This document shows, piece by piece, positions 58,653-63,374 of a DNA stretch of 63,374 nucleotides (positions are counted from its first letter, which is position 1; each line of letters opens with the position of its first letter). The position numbers and the translations under genes were made by a program. Source of the DNA: Terriglobales bacterium (GTDB lineage Bacteria; Acidobacteriota; Terriglobia; Terriglobales; Acidobacteriaceae); contig DASPRM010000166.1 in the NCBI GenBank assembly GCA_035624455.1, positions 1-63,374 on the forward strand. The letters are read 5' to 3'. Under the pieces are notes generated by a model that was not told the origin of the DNA, did no database searches, and saw only the letters and a program-made list of their open reading frames with translations.

Positions 58653-60026
58653 ATGTCCTCAATGCTGCGTTTTTCAACTTCCCGAGCTCTGCATCTTCTC
58701 CAGATTCTGCTGGCGATCTCGGCAGTGGGCAGCCTGCTCCCTTGCTCTGCCGAACCGCTCCCATTTCAGCGAGCCATTCAACTGGCTTTGGCTCACAGTC
58801 CTGCAATGCAAATGGCCACTGCCGAGCAGGTCAAGGCGCAGCAAGCGTATTTTGAGACCCGCAATGTCTATCTGCCGCAGCTGACCTTCGGCTCCGGCAT
58901 TGCTCAGACATGGGGCTTTCCGTTAAGCATTGAGGGCTCTGCGCCCGCAGTCTTCCAGGTAGGCTATCAATCCACGCTGGTGAACTTTGCGCAGCGGGAA
59001 TTCATTCGCTCAGCCCAGCATGATGTAAATGCTTCTTCGCTTAGTAAGGAAGATCAGCGCAAGGCAGTGATCCTGGAAACTTCTCTCGCTTATCTGCAGC
59101 TCGACATTCTCACTTCGCAGATCTCAGTGCTGCAGGCGCAGAAAAATGAGGCTCTTCACCTGGAGAACGTCGTTACGCAGCGGGTACAGCAAGGCGTAGA
59201 CAGCCAGATGGAACTCACCCGCGCCCGGCTGGCGGCAGCGCGCGTCCGCATGCGTATGGCCGATCTCGAAGGCAGTGCCGACTTGCAGCGGCAGAAACTA
59301 AGTCAGCTGACTGGTCTACCCGCCCAAAGCATTGAGACCGTTCCCGAATCTATTCCCAAGCTTCCGGAAGTCAGTCAGGACGAAGACCTGCCCGATAAGG
59401 CCATTGCCTCCAGTCCGGCCGTGAAGATGGCCGAAGAGCGTGTGGCCGCCAGTAATCTCCGCGCCATGGGAGAACACAAAGCCTTCTATCCCTCCATCGA
59501 TCTGGTGATGCAATACGGACTCTTCTCCAAGTACAACAACTACGATCTCTACTTCAATCACTTTCAGCGCAACAACGCCACCCTGGGTGCATCCATACGT
59601 TTTCCATTCCTGAACTTTGTGCAGCGTGCACGGGCTGCGCAGGCGGATGCCGAGATAGTCCGCGTAAAACAACAGGCGGAGACCGTCAAGAACCAGGTCT
59701 CTGCGGAAACTCTCCATTTGCAGCGACAGGTCAAGCAACTTGCGGCCGCCCAACAGGTCGCTATGCTCGAGTATCAACTTGCGCAGTCGCAAGCCGAAGC
59801 GCTGCAGATACGGGTCGAAGCAGGCACCGGGGCGGGGCCTACGCCAGCCAATCTGCCAGAATCCACGGTGACACCCCCCAACCCACGCGACCTCGCGAAC
59901 GCGCGTCTGCAGGCTAGCGATCGGTATAACAGTTATCTGGACACAACCTTCGAATTGGAGCGCAGTCGCATGCAGTTGCTCAAATCCACCGGCGAAATTG
60001 AAAACTGGGCCCTCCCGGGACATTAG
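58653..60026 (+). CDS. TolC-like outer membrane efflux protein
   Basis: This 457-residue protein has a signal peptide (to about SAEP, residue 34) and two OEP repeats rich in long coiled-coil helices: RAIQLALAHSPAMQMATAEQVKAQQAYFETRNVYLPQL in the first half and IASSPAVKMAEERVAASNLRAMGEHKAFYPSIDLVMQYG in the second, each leading to beta strands of the outer membrane barrel. It forms the exit duct for a tripartite exporter, presumably with the adaptor upstream. A GAGG precedes the ATG. A GC-rich hairpin follows the stop at 60040-60069. Confidence 0.88.
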   Translation: MSSMLRFSTSRALHLLQILLAISAVGSLLPCSAEPLPFQRAIQLALAHSPAMQMATAEQVKAQQAYFETRNVYLPQLTFGSGIAQTWGFPLSIEGSAPAVFQVGYQSTLVNFAQREFIRSAQHDVNASSLSKEDQRKAVILETSLAYLQLDILTSQISVLQAQKNEALHLENVVTQRVQQGVDSQMELTRARLAAARVRMRMADLEGSADLQRQKLSQLTGLPAQSIETVPESIPKLPEVSQDEDLPDKAIASSPAVKMAEERVAASNLRAMGEHKAFYPSIDLVMQYGLFSKYNNYDLYFNHFQRNNATLGASIRFPFLNFVQRARAAQADAEIVRVKQQAETVKNQVSAETLHLQRQVKQLAAAQQVAMLEYQLAQSQAEALQIRVEAGTGAGPTPANLPESTVTPPNPRDLANARLQASDRYNSYLDTTFELERSRMQLLKSTGEIENWALPGH

Positions 60027-60039
60027 GATCCTTTCAAAG

Positions 60040-60069
60040 GGGGCCGGAAGCCGCGCCCGCCCGGTCCCC
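60040..60069 (+). terminator. Possible terminator hairpin after TolC-like gene
   Basis: GGGGGCCGG can pair with CCGGTCCCC (one G-U pair) around a 12-base loop, 14 bases after the stop. There is only a weak T-rich stretch afterward, so termination strength is uncertain. Confidence 0.45.
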
Positions 60070-60225
60070 CATTTCTCTTCTTGGTGCCCCATCCTGACCA
60101 TTTACCCAAAGTCCCTTCTGCCCGCGAACTCCAGCTGTTAACCTTGGTATGTTAGGGCTGGCTCGGGCGATGCCCGTGGACAAGCAAAACTTTGGCTAAG
60201 CTGTTAAGATAGTTGTTTCAATAAG

Positions 60226-61740
60226 ATGGCTCTCAAAACGCTGTTTCTGAATCCTCCTTCCTTCGAGAACTTCGACGGCGGCGCCAGTTCGCGTTGGCCG
60301 GCAACCCGTGAAATTGAGTCCTATTGGTACCCGGTCTGGCTGGCTTACCCCACAGGCATGCTCGAAGACGCTCGCCTGCTGGATGCTCCGCCCCATCACG
60401 TGAGCGGCGAGCAGACCATTGAGCTGTGCAAGGAATACGAATTCCTTGTGCTCTTTACCAGCACTCCTGGGTTCCCCGGCGACCTCCGCCTCGCTGAAGC
60501 TATCAAGCAGGCCAATCCAAACATCCGGATTGCCTTCGTCGGTCCTCACGTCACTGTTCTGCCCGAGGAAACCCTCAAGCAGTGCCCTGCAATCGATTTC
60601 GTCGCTCGCAAAGAGTTTGACTACTCGGTCACCGATTTCGCCAAAGGCAAGTCCTTAGACGAAATCCCAGGTATCAGCTTCCGCCGCAATGGCAGCATCG
60701 TTCACAATCCGGACGGTCCCCAGATTCAGGACCTCGATGCTCTTCCCGACGTCACCGATGTCTACCATCGCGATCTCGATGTCCGCCGTTACAACGTGCC
60801 ATTTCTGCTTCATCCTTTCGTCGCCCTCTACAGCACGCGAGGATGCCCTGCGCAATGCACCTTCTGCCTCTGGCCGCAGACCTTGAGCGGACATCCCTGG
60901 CGCAAGCGCTCCTCAGATGCCGTCGCCCGCGAAATGGCCAAGGCCAAGGAATACTGGCCCTGGGTGAAGGAATATTTCTTCGACGACGACACCTTCAATA
61001 TTCAGAAGGCGCGCACTATCGAGCTGTCCGAGAAGCTGAAGCCGCTGAAGCTCACCTGGTCCTGCACTTCCCGCGTCACCACCGATTACGAGACGCTGAA
61101 AGCGATGCGCGATTCCGGCTGCCGTCTTCTGATTGTCGGATACGAGTCCGGAGATGCGCAGATTCTCAAGAACATCAAAAAGGGGGCTACGGTCGAGCGC
61201 GCTCGCCAGTTCACCAAGGATTGCCACAAGCTGGGGCTCACCATCCACGGCGACTTCATTTTGGGCCTTCCGGGCGAGTCACGCGAAAGTATCCGCCGCA
61301 CCATCGATTTCGCTAAAGAACTGGATGTAGAAACCATCCAGGTTTCTCTCGCCCACGCCTATCCGGGGACGGAATTCTACGATTTCGCAGTGAAGAGCGG
61401 CTTCATTGTCCCCGGCAGCGCCATGGTCGACAAAGCGGGCCACCAGTTGGCGCACATCCAATACCCCGGCTTGCCGCCAGAGGAGATTCTGGAGTCAGTG
61501 CACCGCTTCTACGACGAATACTACTTCCGTCCCAAGGCGGTTTTCCGCATCCTGCGGCGAGCGGCCTTCGACTCTGGCGAGCGCAAACGCCTGTATAAGG
61601 AAGCCAAATCGTTTCTCAAGCTGCGGGCTACCCGCAACCGCCTGGTCAAAGAAACACGCAGCAAGACGGCGGTCTCTCCGCCAACGACTCCAGCCAGTGG
61701 CTCCTCCGAAGATCGCGAAGCGGAAGCCGTCAACGCGTGA
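60226..61740 (+). CDS. hpnJ: B12-binding radical SAM protein, HpnJ type
   Basis: The 504-residue enzyme matches HpnJ, the radical SAM protein needed for the cyclitol ether head group of composite hopanoids. The N-terminal cobalamin-binding-like domain opens KTLFLNPPSFENFDGGASSRWPATREIESYWYPVWLAYP, and the radical SAM cluster is C207-PAQ-C211-TF-C214. Later motifs DDDTFNI, IVGYESGDAQILKNIKKG and HGDFILGLPGESRESI fit the family. The C-terminal 30 residues are low complexity. No squalene-hopene cyclase or other hpn genes are in the window; the next genes are two half-size transporters that may handle its lipid product. Confidence 0.88.
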   Translation: MALKTLFLNPPSFENFDGGASSRWPATREIESYWYPVWLAYPTGMLEDARLLDAPPHHVSGEQTIELCKEYEFLVLFTSTPGFPGDLRLAEAIKQANPNIRIAFVGPHVTVLPEETLKQCPAIDFVARKEFDYSVTDFAKGKSLDEIPGISFRRNGSIVHNPDGPQIQDLDALPDVTDVYHRDLDVRRYNVPFLLHPFVALYSTRGCPAQCTFCLWPQTLSGHPWRKRSSDAVAREMAKAKEYWPWVKEYFFDDDTFNIQKARTIELSEKLKPLKLTWSCTSRVTTDYETLKAMRDSGCRLLIVGYESGDAQILKNIKKGATVERARQFTKDCHKLGLTIHGDFILGLPGESRESIRRTIDFAKELDVETIQVSLAHAYPGTEFYDFAVKSGFIVPGSAMVDKAGHQLAHIQYPGLPPEEILESVHRFYDEYYFRPKAVFRILRRAAFDSGERKRLYKEAKSFLKLRATRNRLVKETRSKTAVSPPTTPASGSSEDREAEAVNA

Positions 61741-61764
61741 TCGAAAGCCACGAGTAGCGAATCT

Positions 61765-62205
61765 GTGAATCTGCGGAAGCTTGCAACCTTGGCGGGCGTG
61801 GCGCTGTTTGCCTCCTGCGGCGACGTGGCATTGGCGCGCGGCATGAAAGCCTTTGGCGCGATCTCGCTCGCCCACTGGACATCGATCTTCTCCGCTCTTC
61901 TTAGCCCTTGGGTGATCCTGGGAATCTGCCTGCTGCTGGCCTTTTTCGTCAGCTACCTGTCGGCGCTCTCTTTCGCCGATCTCACCTACGTCCTCCCGGC
62001 AACTTCTCTCGGCTACATTGTGATGGCTCTGCTGGCGAAATTTTTCCTGCACGAAAACATCAGCATCCTGCGTTGGACGGGAATTCTGCTGATTGCCTTG
62101 GGTGTGGGTTTTGTCGCGCGTGGACCAGCTCTTACCCTCGACCACGAGCGTTCTGCCGACCTTGCCGGGAATGTTCATCACGCGCCTGCACGAGGTGAGT
62201 CGTGA
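61765..62205 (+). CDS. Half-size DMT/EamA-like membrane protein 1
   Basis: This 146-residue protein has four hydrophobic helices and resembles one half of an EamA transporter or an ArnE/ArnF-type small multidrug resistance relative. Typical is the end of helix 3 and 4: LTYVLPATSLGYIVMALLAKFFLHENISILRWTGILLIALGVGFVARG. It starts with GTG 24 bases after hpnJ, and its TGA overlaps the GTG of the next gene by four bases. The tightly coupled pair should form a heterodimer. By analogy with ArnE/ArnF it could flip a lipid-linked sugar, but the substrate is unknown. Confidence 0.8.
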   Translation: MNLRKLATLAGVALFASCGDVALARGMKAFGAISLAHWTSIFSALLSPWVILGICLLLAFFVSYLSALSFADLTYVLPATSLGYIVMALLAKFFLHENISILRWTGILLIALGVGFVARGPALTLDHERSADLAGNVHHAPARGES

Positions 62206-62582
62206 AGCACCTTTACACCTGGGTTAGCATTCTTGCCGTCGTCCTCTTCTCCACTGTTGGAGACGTTCTCATCTCACGCGCTATGAAGCGCGTGGGCGAC
62301 TTGGGCCATCTTTTCAAGGATCACGGACTGCTGGCAGTAAGCAAGGCGATGTTTACGAATGCCACTCTTTGGGCCGGAGTCTTCTTCATGGCTCTGGGCT
62401 TCTTCAGCCTCATGACGGCTCTTTCCTGGAACGATGTCTCCCTGGTCGGTCCGGCTTCTGCCTCTCTAACCTTCCTCAGTAATGCTTTCGCGGCGAAATT
62501 ATTTTTGCGCGAGCGCGTCGATCGGCGCCGCTGGATGGCTGCGCTGCTCGTAGCTGCCGGAGTCGCCTTGGTAGCGGCATAG
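62202..62582 (+). CDS. Half-size DMT/EamA-like membrane protein 2
   Basis: This 126-residue partner also has four helices (about 7-25, 48-70, 76-98, 105-125) and the same family signature, VSLVGPASASLTFLSNAFAAKLFLRERVDRRRWMAALLVAAGVALVAA. The resemblance to the preceding protein (both begin with a GDVxxxRAMKxxG segment) indicates an old tandem duplication that now works as a pair. The GTG start overlaps the upstream stop, so translation is coupled. Confidence 0.8.
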   Translation: MKHLYTWVSILAVVLFSTVGDVLISRAMKRVGDLGHLFKDHGLLAVSKAMFTNATLWAGVFFMALGFFSLMTALSWNDVSLVGPASASLTFLSNAFAAKLFLRERVDRRRWMAALLVAAGVALVAA

Positions 62583-62726
62583 CATGCAGTGTTATGCCGG
62601 GTGGAGCGGGCCTTCAGGCCTCCACTGAGAGATCCGAATAATGCCGCCTAGAAGCTCTGCCGCACTCGTTCAGTAACCTAGGTACCCTTTGACGCGCCAC
62701 AATCGCCCCTTAGAATCGCGCCATCG

Positions 62727-63374
62727 ATGATCGAACTGCGGAGCCTGCGAAAAGAGTATCCGAACGTCGTCGCCGTGGATAACGTCGAGGTCACCATACC
62801 CGAAGGCGACATCTATGGCTTGATCGGTCCCAACGGTGCTGGCAAAACGACAACCATTCGCATGGCGTGCGGCTTGCTTTCCCCAACATTCGGCTCCATC
62901 CGCATCTGCAAAATCGACGTCCATCGGCAGCCGGAACTGGCGCAGCGCAATATCGGCTATCTCTCCGATTTCTTCTCCGTGTATGAGGACCTGAAGGTCT
63001 GGGAATACCTCGATTACTTCGCCAATGCCTATAAAATGGCGCCGGAACAGATTCCCGCGCGCATCGACGAGGTGATCCACCAGGTCGGTCTGGAAGTGAA
63101 ACGCGACGCGATGATTAAGGGTTTATCTCGCGGCATGAAGCAGCGCATGGGCATCGCTCGCGCGGTGATCCACAAACCCAAGGTCCTGCTGCTCGACGAG
63201 CCCGCTTCGGGGCTTGATCCCAAGGCACGAGCTGACTTGCGGAACCTGCTCTTAAGTCTGCGCGACTCTGGCGCCACTATCCTCATTTCTTCCCACATTC
63301 TTTCCGAGCTGGAAGGCTTCTGCACCTCCATCGGCATTATGGAGCGAGGACGCATGGTGCGCAGCGGCAAGCTC
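62727..63374 (+). CDS. ABC transporter ATP-binding protein, 3' end outside window
   Basis: The frame opens at the ATG at 62727 and runs off the right edge after 216 residues. It begins MIELRSLRKEYPNVVAVDNV and has Walker A GPNGAGKT, the signature LSRGMKQR, Walker B VLLLDEPASGLDP and the switch histidine in SSHI. This is the CcmA/NatA-like type that pairs with a separate ABC-2 permease, expected just downstream. It is 144 bases after the DMT pair and may be transcribed with hpnJ and that pair. Confidence 0.93.
   Translation, partial: MIELRSLRKEYPNVVAVDNVEVTIPEGDIYGLIGPNGAGKTTTIRMACGLLSPTFGSIRICKIDVHRQPELAQRNIGYLSDFFSVYEDLKVWEYLDYFANAYKMAPEQIPARIDEVIHQVGLEVKRDAMIKGLSRGMKQRMGIARAVIHKPKVLLLDEPASGLDPKARADLRNLLLSLRDSGATILISSHILSELEGFCTSIGIMERGRMVRSGKL

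Overview
The window looks like a chromosomal segment of an Acidobacteriota bacterium, probably near the Koribacter/Terriglobia lineages. This is inferred from the gene mix: an Oar-type TonB-dependent receptor with a carboxypeptidase-like N-terminal domain, M13 peptidase, SIMPL and DUF481 proteins, a serine hydrolase fused to a NamZ (DUF1343) domain, hopanoid-type radical SAM protein HpnJ, and short hairpin repeats between genes. There is no rRNA, tRNA, CRISPR array, transposase or phage gene. Codon use looks even and GC-rich throughout.

Layout. 0.2-2 kb: a lone O-methyltransferase and a small membrane ORF with its own terminator. 2.3-9.2 kb (+): a tight operon of cytochrome c, four-cluster ferredoxin subunit, NrfD/HybB-type membrane subunit, a histidine kinase with two heme-c motifs, an NtrC-type regulator and an archaemetzincin-like protease, followed by a SIMPL protein. 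9.3-17 kb (-): a sigma-like protein carrying its own zinc anti-sigma motif, a glycine-zipper exported protein, a serine hydrolase-NamZ fusion and a large TonB-dependent receptor. 17.4-21 kb (+): a second serine hydrolase, murQ and murA, so that about 11-21 kb is a cell-wall recycling and synthesis neighbourhood. 21-31.9 kb: DUF481 protein, M13 peptidase, the rpsO-pnp pair, a zinc-ribbon/Sel1 membrane protein, a TonB-like protein and citrate synthase.

32-51.3 kb is almost entirely on the minus strand: a korDABC-type 2-oxoacid:ferredoxin oxidoreductase operon, fdhE-like and pepE genes, a pirin, a secreted beta-mannosidase, then a nitrogen block (glnD, glnB, amt, gltB) next to sthA. 51.7-55.9 kb holds a beta-propeller lipoprotein and a queF-MFS-glycosyltransferase operon. 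56.1-63.4 kb (+) holds an efflux adaptor, a TPR protein, a TolC-like channel, hpnJ, two half-size DMT transporters and the start of an ABC transporter ATPase that runs off the window.

Two threads tie loci together. First, 16-bp palindromes of the form TGTGA-N6-TCACA (0-1 mismatch) lie upstream of the methyltransferase, the cytochrome/kinase operon, the TonB-like gene, gltA and the kor operon, suggesting a CRP/FNR-family regulon around respiration and central carbon metabolism. Second, hairpin-centred intergenic repeats with conserved ends occur at 11.1, 29.3 and 32.0 kb, with a partial copy at 53.0 kb. The best candidates for something new are the heme-sensing respiratory operon with no catalytic subunit, the sigma/anti-sigma fusion, and the hydrolase-NamZ fusion in a MurNAc recycling locus. 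All calls come from reading the sequence; no database search was done.
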